From contig DXXG01000010.1 in NCBI GenBank assembly GCA_019416455.1, positions 1 through 64,000 of the forward strand: DNA of 64,000 nt, given 5' to 3'. Position 1 is the first letter of the stretch. Each line of letters begins with the position of its first letter. Shown piece by piece: positions 1 to 9,351 of the stretch. A program made the position numbers and the translations under genes. The notes below the pieces were generated by a model. It was not told the DNA's origin. It ran no database searches and saw only the letters and a list, made by a program, of their open reading frames with translations. This DNA is from Clostridiales bacterium. Its GTDB lineage: Bacteria > Bacillota > Clostridia > Oscillospirales > Acutalibacteraceae.

Positions 1-47
1 CGTTGGCGAACTCAATTTCATACCTTATATATAAAAAGGAGAAAGCC

Positions 48-1184
48 ATGCCAACCTATCAATTACAAATTAAACAGGTGGTGGACTATCCACGCTGCCG
101 GATCTATCGGCAGTTCGTCCGCTTTCTGATGGAGGACCGGAGCATTCGCGTAAGCGGAGGCTCCGGCCTTTTTTATTTTACGGTACTTTGCAGCTACGCA
201 AACTTCCGCACCTCATATCGCCGCATCGACGGCATCAGCTATACCGTCTACCCTGGCGAGTGGGTCTGCACCCTCAAGGAGCTGTCCCAATGGTTCCGCA
301 CCCGGTTCCAGTGTCAGGCGCTGGCCGTACTGGAACGGCTGCAGAAGCAGAACCTTATTTCCTTTCAGGCCCTGGGCCGCGGAAATGTGGTTCGCTATAA
401 AATCTGCGACTGGGCGCGGCATAATACAGTCCTGGAGTACAACGCCCCCTGCCAGAAGGACACCGGCTTTTTCTTCTTGCCGGTTTCGGTTGCCACTGAC
501 CTCATCAGTTCAGACCGCTGCTCTGAGATGGACATTGTTCTGGACCTGTGGATCTCCGCCATCTACAACGACAATCAGGTGCAGGGATCAGACCTGGGGC
601 CAGTGGTCTATTTCCGCAACGGCACCGGCAATCCCCTTGTGACCTACACAGAGCTGGCTGCCCGCTGGGGGCTGTCCCGGGCGACAGTCGGCCGTATCCT
701 GAAAAAGCTGGCTGCGCTGGACTACCTCTCCCTCATGTCCTTCCCGGGCCGGCATGGCAGCGTAATCTATCTGCAAAAATATCTGTCCACCATGTTCGAG
801 ATCTCGGATGTGATGGTGGATAAAGAGGAGGTCGCTATGACGCTTAACATACGCCTGGAACTCCCGAAGGAGGACAGCACGGGCCACGACGCCCCTGCCT
901 TGGAGCATGAGGTCATCGTTTCAGATGAACTCGCCAGCGTTTCAAAATCGCACATTGAAATTATCCTTCAGAAAATGGCGCAAATCCTGATGGCACAAGG
1001 GATTTCGTGCTTTGGCTGCCCGCTCTCCCGCTACAAGTTATATCCCTTATCGGGCGACTGCTGGGAAGATTTGCTTCCCCGCGCGCGAGAGCAATCCTTG
1101 CTGCGTTTTGGCCTTGCTGTTCTGTGCGGGAACAAGCAGGTCACCGCTTTTGAACTTACACTCTCTCCCTCGGCGGAGAATTGA
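48..1184 (+). CDS. Replication-initiator-like winged-helix DNA-binding protein
   Basis: A 378-residue protein with two winged-helix-like segments, one around residues 60-110 (TLKELSQWF...LEKLQ-type pattern) and a clearer one around 195-230 (TELAARWGLSRATVGRILKK). This architecture is typical of plasmid or element initiators and partition regulators. The ATG at 48 is chosen because AAAAGGAG lies just upstream; the frame is open further 5'. The C-terminal 100 residues look like a separate small domain with Cys residues (CFGCPL). It precedes the ArpU-like gene by 15 bp, so the two are probably co-transcribed. DNA binding is well supported; a role in replication is inferred only from position at the head of a conjugative element. 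Confidence 0.55.
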   Translation: MPTYQLQIKQVVDYPRCRIYRQFVRFLMEDRSIRVSGGSGLFYFTVLCSYANFRTSYRRIDGISYTVYPGEWVCTLKELSQWFRTRFQCQALAVLERLQKQNLISFQALGRGNVVRYKICDWARHNTVLEYNAPCQKDTGFFFLPVSVATDLISSDRCSEMDIVLDLWISAIYNDNQVQGSDLGPVVYFRNGTGNPLVTYTELAARWGLSRATVGRILKKLAALDYLSLMSFPGRHGSVIYLQKYLSTMFEISDVMVDKEEVAMTLNIRLELPKEDSTGHDAPALEHEVIVSDELASVSKSHIEIILQKMAQILMAQGISCFGCPLSRYKLYPLSGDCWEDLLPRAREQSLLRFGLAVLCGNKQVTAFELTLSPSAEN

Positions 1185-1199
1185 ACAGGAGGTCTTACC

Positions 1200-1751
1200 A
1201 TGAAGAAATTTGTTGAAAAAGATGTCGCAGAGAACCCTCTGTACCATGATACCTGGAAACTGCTGAAAAAATACCGCGATGTGGTGTGGAGCTTGGAGAT
1301 TTCCGTCCAGCATGTTCGGACCAAGTTCGAGATCGAATACGGCACTTCCATCGAGGAATTTCTGGATTCCGTCTACCTGGCCGGCGCAGACCTGAACGGG
1401 AGCGACATTGAGCACCATGCCAAGTGCATTGAGCGCAGCCACAAGATGCTGAAGCTCCTGGATTCGGCAGTCGAATTGCTCCGCACCCGCCACAAGAACG
1501 GCGAGGCGTATTACTGGCTGCTGTATTACTCCTTCCTCTCTCCCCAGCAGCTGAAGAATGTGGAGGAAATCATCGAAAACCTGCGCCCGCATATCCGGGA
1601 CATCTCCTTCCGCACCTACTACCGCAAGCGCCGGGAGGCCATTGACGCCCTCAGTTCAGTGCTGTGGGGCTACACTTCCAAGGACAGTCTGGATGTGCTG
1701 GAACAGTTCTTCCCGGAGCCGAAATCCACCGAGAAAAAGGCGGGCAAATAA
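1200..1751 (+). CDS. ArpU/sigma-like transcriptional regulator
   Basis: A 183-residue, mostly helical protein. Residues 100-165 (YYWLLYYSFLSPQQLKNVEE, then an HTH-like stretch ending in YYRKRREAIDALSS) resemble the C-terminal region of ArpU-type late regulators and sigma region 4. The ATG has an AGGAGG site 7 bp upstream. Its stop codon abuts the first TTGGCAC repeat of the transfer promoter, so it sits directly before the promoter it could control. That it activates the promoter or promotes antitermination is inference from position; the family match is by pattern only. Confidence 0.5.
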   Translation: MKKFVEKDVAENPLYHDTWKLLKKYRDVVWSLEISVQHVRTKFEIEYGTSIEEFLDSVYLAGADLNGSDIEHHAKCIERSHKMLKLLDSAVELLRTRHKNGEAYYWLLYYSFLSPQQLKNVEEIIENLRPHIRDISFRTYYRKRREAIDALSSVLWGYTSKDSLDVLEQFFPEPKSTEKKAGK

Positions 1752-1819
1752 TTGGCACAATTCGGGACTGAAATTGGCGCGTTCCTGCCCTTGAGCCGTA
1801 AATCCCTATGTGTTAGACT
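1752..1819 (+). promoter_or_regulatory. Transfer-operon promoter with TTGGCRC direct repeats (copy A)
   Basis: TTGGCAC (1752-1758) and TTGGCGC (1774-1780) are spaced 22 bp, two helical turns. They are followed by TCCTGCCCTT, a GCCGTAAATCC block, a weak -35 TTGAGC (1791-1796) and a -10 TAGACT (1814-1819) with a 17-bp spacer. The same elements recur at identical spacing at 17867-17934. The repeats lie where an activator would bind (about -60 and -40). Confidence 0.7.
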
Positions 1820-1864
1820 GAATATGCTCAAACTTGCACCCAAAACTGAATACAGGCAGTGAAC

Positions 1865-1963
1865 AGCACCTTTTTCGAGGTGCTTTTTTGCTGCCCAAAC
1901 GGTCTTTGGCCTGAGAAGGAGTCCACATCTGCACAACGGATGCGGGCTCCTTCTTTGCTTTTT
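1865..1963 (+). terminator. Two tandem intrinsic terminators in the transfer-operon leader
   Basis: AGCACC/AGGTGCT hairpin followed by six T (1865-1889), then an 11-bp stem AGAAGGAGTCC with GGGCTCCTTCT followed by a T-rich tract (1914-1963). Both lie between the promoter at 1814 and the first transfer gene at 2003, so transcripts must read through or be attenuated. Confidence 0.65.
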
Positions 1964-2002
1964 GAGCAATGAACATCACATTTGGATTGGAGGTCCGCAA
2001 AA

Positions 2003-2401
2003 TTGAAAAAACTGAGAACACCTCAACAGCAGCGGCGGGAAGATGACAGCAGCCCGCCTCGTCGAGTTTCCATCGGCCGGATCGCCTATACGGCGTTCCT
2101 CTGTGTGATGATGGCGATGATGTTCTGTCAGCCGGCCTTTGCCGCAACCGATGTTTGGACGAAGGCCAAGGAAATCATGCAGGATGTCTACACGCAGATC
2201 CTCGCCATCTCCACCATTGCAGCCATCGTGACAGCCTCGGTGGCGCTTCTGCTCATGAACTTTTCCCGCTCCGGCCGGACAGTCGATGAAAGCCGGGCGT
2301 GGCTGAAGCGCATCTGTATTACCTGGGCCGTCCTCAATGGTCTCGGATTCATCATGGCTTATGTGACGCCTCTGTTCTCTGGTGGTCAGTGGACAGGCTG
2401 A
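2003..2401 (+). CDS. VirB2/TrbC-like small membrane subunit of the T4SS
   Basis: A 132-residue protein with a signal peptide ending in QPAFA and two hydrophobic helices (roughly residues 60-80 and 100-122). This is the size and layout of VirB2/TrbC pilin-like subunits and of DUF3852-type proteins found first in clostridial conjugation operons. The TTG start at 2003 is chosen because GGAGG sits 9 bp upstream (1989-1993). Its signal peptide closely resembles that of the gene at 3163. It is followed by a VirB6-like gene, as in related elements. Assignment rests on topology and position rather than catalytic motifs. Confidence 0.55.
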   Translation: MKKLRTPQQQRREDDSSPPRRVSIGRIAYTAFLCVMMAMMFCQPAFAATDVWTKAKEIMQDVYTQILAISTIAAIVTASVALLLMNFSRSGRTVDESRAWLKRICITWAVLNGLGFIMAYVTPLFSGGQWTG

Positions 2402-2440
2402 TCGCCGCCGCAATATACCCACTGGAAGGAGGCGTAAGCT

Positions 2441-3151
2441 ATGGGTATCCTGGATGGCATCGTTGAATGGATCGCGGAGCAGGTAATGGCCGGCCTTGAC
2501 CTGGTGACCACTTCGGTTTTGGGCGCTCTGGGCTGTGACATGGCTGTTTTTCTGCGGTACTTTCCCGCTGCCGAAACGATGTATAGCGTCTTTGTGGCGC
2601 TGGCTGTCGGCATTATCCTGCTGAATTGGGTCTGGCAGCTGTTCAAAAACTTCGGCCTGGGTGCAGGAATCGAGGCGGAAGATCCGGTTAAGTTGAGCAT
2701 CCGGTCGGTCATTTTCATCCTGCTGGCGCTCTTTTCCGATGAAATCGTCAACATCGTCCTGACCATCGGCGGCACACCGTACCGCTGGATCATGGATTCG
2801 GAGCTGCCGCCCCTCAGCTTTGCCGATTTTAACTCGGTCATGCTGGTGATTATCGGCGTTTGCGCCAATGGCGCTGTGGCGCTGATCACCTTGATCCTCG
2901 TCATCATCCTGGCCTGGAACTACCTGAAATTGCTGCTGGAGGCGGCGGAACGGTATGTTCTGCTGGGCGTGCTGGTCTATACGGCGCCGGTCGCTTTTTC
3001 GATGGGCGCAAGCCAGACCACATCGAACATTTGGAAATCCTGGTGCCGGATGCTGGGCGGGCAGATTTTTCTGCTGATTATGAACGCCTGGTGCCTGCGC
3101 CTGTTCACGAGCATGGTTGGCTCTTTTATTGCCAATCCGCTCTCTTTGTAA
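2441..3151 (+). CDS. VirB6/TrbL-like polytopic membrane protein of the T4SS
   Basis: A 236-residue protein with about five hydrophobic segments, including residues 48-68, 88-108, 130-160 and 170-190, and no enzymatic motif. TrbL/VirB6 family members form the inner-membrane channel of type IV secretion systems. GGAAGGAGG precedes the ATG. It lies between the VirB2-like gene and a Gly-rich secreted gene, upstream of VirB4, as in other Gram-positive conjugation operons. The protein is shorter than proteobacterial TrbL but normal for clostridial versions. Confidence 0.65.
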   Translation: MGILDGIVEWIAEQVMAGLDLVTTSVLGALGCDMAVFLRYFPAAETMYSVFVALAVGIILLNWVWQLFKNFGLGAGIEAEDPVKLSIRSVIFILLALFSDEIVNIVLTIGGTPYRWIMDSELPPLSFADFNSVMLVIIGVCANGAVALITLILVIILAWNYLKLLLEAAERYVLLGVLVYTAPVAFSMGASQTTSNIWKSWCRMLGGQIFLLIMNAWCLRLFTSMVGSFIANPLSL

Positions 3152-3162
3152 GGAGGGGCGCT

Positions 3163-4161
3163 TTGAAAAGATTCAAGAAAATTTTGTTCCTCGCGCTGAT
3201 GGTTGCAGCCCTATCCTGCCTGTTCTGCCAGCCGGCCTTTGCCATCTCTGAGGAAGAAGTGCAAGCCCAGGTGGACGCTGTGGGCAAGGAGGCGGTTTCC
3301 GGCAATGTCCTGATCTGGTTCATGTGTGCGATAGGCTTTTTGAAGGTATCGCAGAAAATTGACTCGTTCATGGCAAGCCTGGGTGTCAATGTAGGACACA
3401 CCGGCGGCAGTATGCTGGCCGAGGCCATGATTGCGGCCAAGGGCATCGGCGGCTTTAAGAACTTTTCCAGCCATCACTTTGGCGGCGGACGCAGCAGCAA
3501 CTCTACCCATGTCAATGCCAATGGCGGAGGTGGGAAAAGCGGCGCCGCCGGATTCGGCGCAGGCTTTGCCAGCGGCGGTCTGGCCGGCGTGATTAAGCGG
3601 AATGTCACGAACAATGCCGTCAAAACGGCCACAACGCCCTCGGATGCCAAGCCTTCCGGCCTCGGCGGTCTTGTGGGCGGTGCTGCAGGCGGTGTTGGCG
3701 GCCACATTTATTCTTCCTCGGTGAGCAAGGGCGGCAATTTTGCAAATAATGTCATCGGTTCCATGGCTACTGGGAACATCACCCAAATGGGCACGATCAC
3801 CGGTGAGAAGGCGGTTGAAGCCCTGCACTCCTATATGGGCCACACGGCACTTGGGCCTGGGGCAGAGAATATCCCCACCTACCAGAATGTCGAAATCGGC
3901 GGCGGCCGTATCACCGGCACGGAGGTCACACCGGAGCACCCGGAGGGCATTGCCTTCGGTATGTACCATGCAGACCAGTATGTTGCGCCGGGGGGCCAGT
4001 ACACGACAGTTCACGCCGTAGACGGCACTGCCTGGTATAAGCAGTATGCGGTAGACGCGGTGGACAAGACGCCCTACATGGCTCCGGACGGCTCGATTGC
4101 CTATAACGAGTCCATTGTGAAGAAGCTGCCGCCCACCCCCAAACGAAAGGATAAGATCTGA
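3163..4161 (+). CDS. Gly/Ser-rich secreted or membrane-anchored transfer protein
   Basis: A 332-residue protein starting at TTG 3163, 7 bp after AGGAGG. The N-terminus is a signal sequence ending in QPAFA, followed by a second hydrophobic stretch (around residues 45-65). The middle (residues 95-200) is a Gly/Ser/Asn-rich low-complexity region, and a compact C-terminal region (about 215-320) carries many aromatic and charged residues. No family recognised. Its stop overlaps the next start (TGATG), so it is translationally coupled to the C39 peptidase and probably works in the same envelope complex. Confidence 0.55.
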   Translation: MKRFKKILFLALMVAALSCLFCQPAFAISEEEVQAQVDAVGKEAVSGNVLIWFMCAIGFLKVSQKIDSFMASLGVNVGHTGGSMLAEAMIAAKGIGGFKNFSSHHFGGGRSSNSTHVNANGGGGKSGAAGFGAGFASGGLAGVIKRNVTNNAVKTATTPSDAKPSGLGGLVGGAAGGVGGHIYSSSVSKGGNFANNVIGSMATGNITQMGTITGEKAVEALHSYMGHTALGPGAENIPTYQNVEIGGGRITGTEVTPEHPEGIAFGMYHADQYVAPGGQYTTVHAVDGTAWYKQYAVDAVDKTPYMAPDGSIAYNESIVKKLPPTPKRKDKI

Positions 4162-5537
4162 TGGCTGAAGAACGCAAGGACAGCTTTGCTGAAACGGTAG
4201 ACACTGCGGCCTCCGCAGCGCACACGGTCAAGGGCGCCATCAAGGCCGGCAAGGCGATTTCCGGTGCGGCCAAGGGCGCTGCTGCCGGCGGTCCCTATGG
4301 GGCTGTGGCCGGGGCAGTCTGGGCCGGACGCAAGCATATCGGCAAGATCATTGCCGTTATTGTCATTTTGCTTCTGTTGCCGGTCCTGTTTGTTTTGATG
4401 CTGCCCGGGCTGATTTTCGGCGGTTTGATCAATGCTTTTTCGCCGGCAGACACGGAGCAGCCTGTCCTCAACAGCGAAACTGCAATCGTGGAGAACGCCA
4501 ACGACATCACTTTTACCATCAACTCTATCTTGGGTGAGGCGCTGGACGATGTGATGGCCCGCATTGAAGCGGACTTTGCTTCTTCCGGCGCTGACCAGAT
4601 GGAGATTAAAAATCCCTATTCCTCCGGCCCTGTCTACAACGCCAACCTTATCATCTCGCAGTATTGCGCTGCCCGGGATGAAGACTTTGAGAGCATATCA
4701 CTGGATGACCTGGCCGCTGTCCTGCGTGAGAACAAAGAGAATCTGTACTCCTATACCAGCGCGCGGGAGAGTCGTGAGGTCACATCGGAAGACCCGGAGA
4801 CCGGGGAGGAAACCACAACCACCGAGATCTGGATGGTCTACACCATCCGCTACAACGGCGAGTCTTACCTTGCTGACCATGTTTTTGCGCTTACGGATGA
4901 GCAGAAAGAACTTGCCTCCGATTATGCCTCAAACCTGAGCATGTTCCTGGGGGACGGCCTGCTGCAGAACCTGACAGAATGGACCGGAAACAGCATTCCC
5001 TCCCTGGGCGATGTGACCTTTACAGACGGTGTGACGCCGGTGGTCTATTTCAATCAGCTCGACGAGCGTTATGCCAGCCAGCCCTACGGCACCGACAATA
5101 TCGGCGGCTATGGGTGCGGCCCTACCGCCATGTCCATTGTGGTGTCCTCCCTCACGGACGAAACTGTGGACCCGGTGGCGATGGCCCAGTGGTCCTACGA
5201 AAATGGGTACTGGTGCAAGAACAGCGGCTCCTATCACGCACTGATCCCCGCTGCCGCTGAGGCATGGGGCCTGCCGGTATCCGGCTGTACGACTTCCGAG
5301 CCCCAGCGGATATTGGATGCCCTCGCCGCTGGAAAGCTGGTCGTGGCGATCATGTCAGAAGGTCACTTTACTTCGTCCGGGCATTTTATCGTTCTCCGTG
5401 GTGTGAAAGACGGTCAGATTATGGTGGCGGACCCGGCCAGCTATAAGCGCAGCGAACAGCTCTGGGATCTGTCCATCATCCTAAATGAAGCAAGCCGCCG
5501 TGCGGGAGCGGGCGGTCCTTTCTGGATCATTGGCTGA
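4161..5537 (+). CDS. Membrane-anchored C39-like cysteine peptidase of the transfer apparatus
   Basis: A 458-residue protein. Residues 1-58 are cytoplasmic and Ala/Gly-rich, a single membrane helix spans about 60-85, and the rest is extracellular. The C-terminal 150 residues are a peptidase_C39_2-type papain-like fold: Cys319 in GGYGCGPTAMS, His408 in SSGHFIVLRG and Asp424 in VADPAS form the expected triad. Clostridial conjugation operons usually place a cell-wall hydrolase (NlpC/P60 or lysozyme) here to open peptidoglycan. A C39-type domain in that slot could cleave peptide cross-links or process a transfer protein. Substrate is not deducible from sequence. Confidence 0.75.
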   Translation: MAEERKDSFAETVDTAASAAHTVKGAIKAGKAISGAAKGAAAGGPYGAVAGAVWAGRKHIGKIIAVIVILLLLPVLFVLMLPGLIFGGLINAFSPADTEQPVLNSETAIVENANDITFTINSILGEALDDVMARIEADFASSGADQMEIKNPYSSGPVYNANLIISQYCAARDEDFESISLDDLAAVLRENKENLYSYTSARESREVTSEDPETGEETTTTEIWMVYTIRYNGESYLADHVFALTDEQKELASDYASNLSMFLGDGLLQNLTEWTGNSIPSLGDVTFTDGVTPVVYFNQLDERYASQPYGTDNIGGYGCGPTAMSIVVSSLTDETVDPVAMAQWSYENGYWCKNSGSYHALIPAAAEAWGLPVSGCTTSEPQRILDALAAGKLVVAIMSEGHFTSSGHFIVLRGVKDGQIMVADPASYKRSEQLWDLSIILNEASRRAGAGGPFWIIG

Positions 5538-5570
5538 CCTGCCCCCTCGGCTGCGGAAACGAGGTAATAC

Positions 5571-8500
5571 ATGAGCAACAAAAACGACCATGATACTTAT
5601 ATCATACCGCCGAATTTTATAGAAACAGGCACCTTTTTCGGCGGTATGTTCCGTGCGCGGAATGTGATCGAGGCCGGCATCCTGGTGTTTGCCATCGGGG
5701 CGCCGGTTTTTCTGTTTCTTCCGTTTGGGCTGACCACCCGCATCATCATTTTGTGCCTGACCGCTCTTCCGGTAGGGCTGGTCGCTTTGATCGGCATATC
5801 CGGTGAGAGCCTTTCGCAGTTCCTGGTCATCTTTTTGAAGTACCTGCGGAACCGCCGCGTTGTCGGCGGTGACGGTGAGCAGCCGGAGGATAAGGCAGCG
5901 CCCTCCAAATCGGCCGGCAAGCATCTCAAGCAGCGGCCTCCCAAGGAGAAAAAGCCAAAGGCCCCGAAGCGTCGGCGGTCTGGTGAGGCAGATTTTCCGG
6001 CCGAGTTTGATGAAGTGCGCAGCTATGAGATCCGTGAAAAGCTGCGGCCCAAGAAAAATGCCAAAAAGGAGCGTCCTGCCAAGGCTAATAAGGCGAAAAA
6101 GAAAGCAAAGAAGTGCCCTGAAAAGGGGCGCCTGCCTAAACGCCCTGCCCATGTCAAGGAGCAGAAGCCCACCTGCCTCAATCCGGTGGCTGACTATCTG
6201 CCCATTGAGAAGGTGGAGAACGGCATTATCTATACCAAAGACCATCGGTTTGTCAAGGTGGTCGAGGTTGTCCCTATCAACTTTATGCTGCGGAGCGCCC
6301 GGGAGCAGAGGAATATTATCTACTCCTTCGTTTCGTACTTGAAAATCTCGCCCGTCAAGCTTCAAATCAAGGTCCTGACCCGCCGTGCGGACATCAACCG
6401 CCACCTGGACACGGTGCGCCGGGAGATGGCCCATGAGGAAAACGAGCAATGCCGCTTGATGCAGGAGGATTACCTGAATTTTGTGCAGCAGGTCGGCTCC
6501 CGTGAGGCTGTTACACGGCGGTTCTTTTTGATTTTCGAGTATGAGCCCTGGGCCAATACCCGGCGGTCGGAGCAGGAAGATGAAGCAATCCAGTCCCTCC
6601 AGAGCGCCGTCCATACGGCCTCCAACTACCTGCGCCAGTGTGGGAACGAGGTCATCGTCCCCGAAAACGAGGACGAATTTACCGTTGATGTCCTCTATAA
6701 CCTGCTGTGCCGGAATGAGAGCGCCGTCAAGCCGCTGTCGGTACGGGCGCAGGAGGTAGTGGCGCAGTATATGGAGCAAGGCCGGGAGAATGAAATCAAT
6801 CATATCCCGGCAGCGGAGTTTGCCGCCCCCCGAAGCATTGATTTTTCCCACGGGCGCTATATCTGTATTGACGGCTTGTACTATGCCTATCTGCTGATCC
6901 CCTCGGACGGGTACAAAACGCAGGTGCCGGCGGGCTGGCTGAGCCTGATCGTCAATGCCGGTGACGGCATCGATATGGATATGTTCCTCGCCCGCCAGCC
7001 CAAAGAGCGCATCATCCAGCGAGTGGGCCAGCAGCTCCGTATCAACCGCTCTAAAATCAAAGACGCCAGCGACACAAACACCGATTTTGACGACATCGAC
7101 GGCGCCATCCGGAGCGGATATTTCTTAAAAGAGGGCCTTGCCAACAGCGAGGATTTCTATTACCTGAACCTGCTGATTACGGTGACAGCCCCCTCTGTGG
7201 AGGATCTGGAATGGAAAGTCAGTGAGATGAAAAAGCTCCTGCTTTCGCAGGATATGAATGTCAGCGCCTGCCACTTCCGTGAAGAGCAGGCGTTTCTTTC
7301 TGCCCTCCCGCTGGTCTCTATGGAGAAAGGGCTTTATGAGCGAGGCAAGCGCAACCTGCTGACGGGCGGCGCGGCCAGCTGCTATCCCTTCACTTCGTTT
7401 GAGATGTGCGATGATAACGGCATTTTGCTGGGAGTCAACAAATATAACAGCTCCCTGATTATCGTGGATATTTTCAATTCCTCGATCTATAAGAACGCCA
7501 ATATGGCGATCCTGGGCACCAGCGGCGCCGGCAAGACCTTTACCATGCAGTTGATGGCGCTCAGGATGAGGCGCAAGAACATCCCCGTCTTTATCATTGC
7601 GCCGCTAAAGGGGCATGAGTTCCACCGGGCCTGCGCCAATGTGGGCGGTGAGTTCATCCAGATCTCCCCGGCCAGCCCGCACTGCATCAATGTCATGGAG
7701 ATCCGCAAGGTGGATCGGTCGGTCAACGAAATGCTGGACGGCCCCGGTATCCAACTCTCGGAACTGGCGGCGAAGATCCAGCAGCTGCATATTTTCTTCA
7801 GCCTGCTCATTCCCGATATGAACCACGAGGAACGGCAGCTTCTGGATGAGGCCCTGATCCGCACTTACAATGCCAAAGGCATCACCCACGACAACGCCTC
7901 GCTGGAAGACCCGGCCAATCCGGGCTGCTACCGGGAGATGCCGGTGCTGGGCGACCTGTATGAGATTTTGAAGGCCGCCCCGGAAACCACCCGCATGGCC
8001 CATATCCTCAACCGTCTGGTGAACGGTTCCGCCAGCACCTTTAACAAGGCCACCAATGTGCGGCTGGATAACAAATACACTGTACTGGACATTTCCTCCC
8101 TCACCGGCGACTTGCTGACTGTGGGTATGTTTGTGGCGCTCGACTTTGTGTGGGACCGCGCCAAAGCTGACCGCACCGAAGAAAAGGCCATTTTTATCGA
8201 TGAGTGCTGGCAGCTTCTTTCCGGCGCCGGCGCCACAGGCACCCGGCTGGCCGGCGATTTCGTACTGGAGATTTTCAAAACCATCCGCGGCTATGGCGGT
8301 TCAGCGGTCTGCGCCAGCCAGGACCTGAACGACTTTTTCAATCTGGACGAGGGCCGTTTTGGGAAAGGCATTATCAACAACAGTAAGACCAAGATCATCC
8401 TCAATCTGGAGGATGACGAGGCGGAACGGGTTCAGGAGACCCTGCACCTGTCCGACGCGGAAACGATGGAGGTCACCCACTTTGAACGCGGCAACGGCTT

Positions 8501-8633
8501 GATTTCCACCAATAACAATAACATCATGGTGGAGTTTAAGGCCAGTCCGCTGGAAAAGGACCTGATTACCACCGACCGCCGCGAGCTGCGTGAAATTTTG
8601 GAGCGCAAGCGCCGCGAACAGGAATCTGCGTAG
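5571..8633 (+). CDS. virB4: PrgI-VirB4 fusion: T4SS motor ATPase
   Basis: A 1020-residue protein. Residues 1-95 form a PrgI-like domain with two membrane helices (YIIPPNF motif, helices about 33-50 and 55-78). Residues 105-185 are a Lys/Arg-rich linker, and the rest is a VirB4/TraC-type ATPase. Walker A is GTSGAGKT from residue 649, and Walker B is AIFIDECWQLL around 873-883. VirB4 energises substrate transfer and pilus assembly. In many Gram-positive elements PrgI is a separate gene immediately upstream; here it is joined in frame. The operon continues into smaller accessory genes after a repeat-rich gap. Confidence 0.92.
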   Translation: MSNKNDHDTYIIPPNFIETGTFFGGMFRARNVIEAGILVFAIGAPVFLFLPFGLTTRIIILCLTALPVGLVALIGISGESLSQFLVIFLKYLRNRRVVGGDGEQPEDKAAPSKSAGKHLKQRPPKEKKPKAPKRRRSGEADFPAEFDEVRSYEIREKLRPKKNAKKERPAKANKAKKKAKKCPEKGRLPKRPAHVKEQKPTCLNPVADYLPIEKVENGIIYTKDHRFVKVVEVVPINFMLRSAREQRNIIYSFVSYLKISPVKLQIKVLTRRADINRHLDTVRREMAHEENEQCRLMQEDYLNFVQQVGSREAVTRRFFLIFEYEPWANTRRSEQEDEAIQSLQSAVHTASNYLRQCGNEVIVPENEDEFTVDVLYNLLCRNESAVKPLSVRAQEVVAQYMEQGRENEINHIPAAEFAAPRSIDFSHGRYICIDGLYYAYLLIPSDGYKTQVPAGWLSLIVNAGDGIDMDMFLARQPKERIIQRVGQQLRINRSKIKDASDTNTDFDDIDGAIRSGYFLKEGLANSEDFYYLNLLITVTAPSVEDLEWKVSEMKKLLLSQDMNVSACHFREEQAFLSALPLVSMEKGLYERGKRNLLTGGAASCYPFTSFEMCDDNGILLGVNKYNSSLIIVDIFNSSIYKNANMAILGTSGAGKTFTMQLMALRMRRKNIPVFIIAPLKGHEFHRACANVGGEFIQISPASPHCINVMEIRKVDRSVNEMLDGPGIQLSELAAKIQQLHIFFSLLIPDMNHEERQLLDEALIRTYNAKGITHDNASLEDPANPGCYREMPVLGDLYEILKAAPETTRMAHILNRLVNGSASTFNKATNVRLDNKYTVLDISSLTGDLLTVGMFVALDFVWDRAKADRTEEKAIFIDECWQLLSGAGATGTRLAGDFVLEIFKTIRGYGGSAVCASQDLNDFFNLDEGRFGKGIINNSKTKIILNLEDDEAERVQETLHLSDAETMEVTHFERGNGLISTNNNNIMVEFKASPLEKDLITTDRRELREILERKRREQESA

Positions 8634-8823
8634 GCTCAAATGATATATATGCGAGGTGAATCCTATGTTTTGATGTACCGCGCTGGGTGTGCGTCTATAT
8701 GACGCCTTCCATGAAGAAAAGCGCCGGTTTGACGCCCGGATGGCGTCTTTCCGGCGTTCCAATATTCGATAAGGCGTTCCGATGACGCCTTGATGACGCC
8801 ATTTGATAAAGGAGGTGAGCCCC
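8634..8823 (+). repeat. GACGCC-repeat intergenic segment
   Basis: Contains GACGCC at 8701, 8731, 8784 and 8795, with inverted copies GGCGTC at 8742 and AAGGCGT at 8771. Two hairpins result: GACGCC-cggat-GGCGTC followed by TTT (8731-8750), and AAGGCGT-tccgatg-ACGCCTT (8771-8791). It separates virB4 from the accessory genes and may act as a partial terminator or processing site. A 17-codon ORF from 8650 has no convincing ribosome site. Confidence 0.45.
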
Positions 8824-9351
8824 ATGAAGACCAGGGCTGAAATCTATGGAAATGAGGCTGCGGACTTGCTGCGGACGGTCACAATGTACCCTGGCCTCAG
8901 TGAACAGCAGCTTCTTTGTTTTCACCCTGGCAAAGAAGATACGGCAAAGGCTCTGCTCTCCCACCTGGAGAGACAGGGCCGCATTTTTCAAACAGAGAGC
9001 GGCGGCTATTTCCCGGCCGGCCAGTCAGCCAAAATTGACCGGGCGCTTGTCCGGGCAGTATGGGTCCTGCTGGACTTCATTCAGCAGGCCGATTACCATG
9101 CTCCCGCTGATTTTCCCGTCAAACTCGTTTTCTTTGCCGATGGCGAACTCTACGAGGTGGCCTGCGTTGAGGACGGGCAGGAGGCGCTTGTCTGCCATGC
9201 CCTGCGGGGCAACAAGGGCGGCAGCCGCCGCATTATTCTGGTCGATTCACCGGCACAGATCGCCAAAATCGACTGTCCCGGCATTTCCGGGTTCTGCACC
9301 GTAGAGGAAAACGGCCAGACACACTATTTCAAGAAAGCAGGAGGCACATGA
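8824..9351 (+). CDS. DUF5697-like protein of unknown function
   Basis: A 175-residue protein starting at ATG 8824 behind AAGGAGGTG. The first 65 residues have a winged-helix pattern (LSEQQLLCF...ALLSHLERQGRIF) like that of small regulators. The remainder is an alpha/beta domain containing VKLVFFADGELYEVACV. Resemblance to the DUF5697 family, which recurs in clostridial conjugative elements, is from recollection only. It lies in an operon with the next gene, separated by no bases. Function unknown. Confidence 0.5.
   Translation: MKTRAEIYGNEAADLLRTVTMYPGLSEQQLLCFHPGKEDTAKALLSHLERQGRIFQTESGGYFPAGQSAKIDRALVRAVWVLLDFIQQADYHAPADFPVKLVFFADGELYEVACVEDGQEALVCHALRGNKGGSRRIILVDSPAQIAKIDCPGISGFCTVEENGQTHYFKKAGGT

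Noticed and set aside
1752..1780. TTGGCAC looks like the -24 box of a sigma-54 promoter
   Set aside because: No TTGCA-type -12 element at the required distance in either copy; well-spaced -35/-10 elements lie downstream instead.
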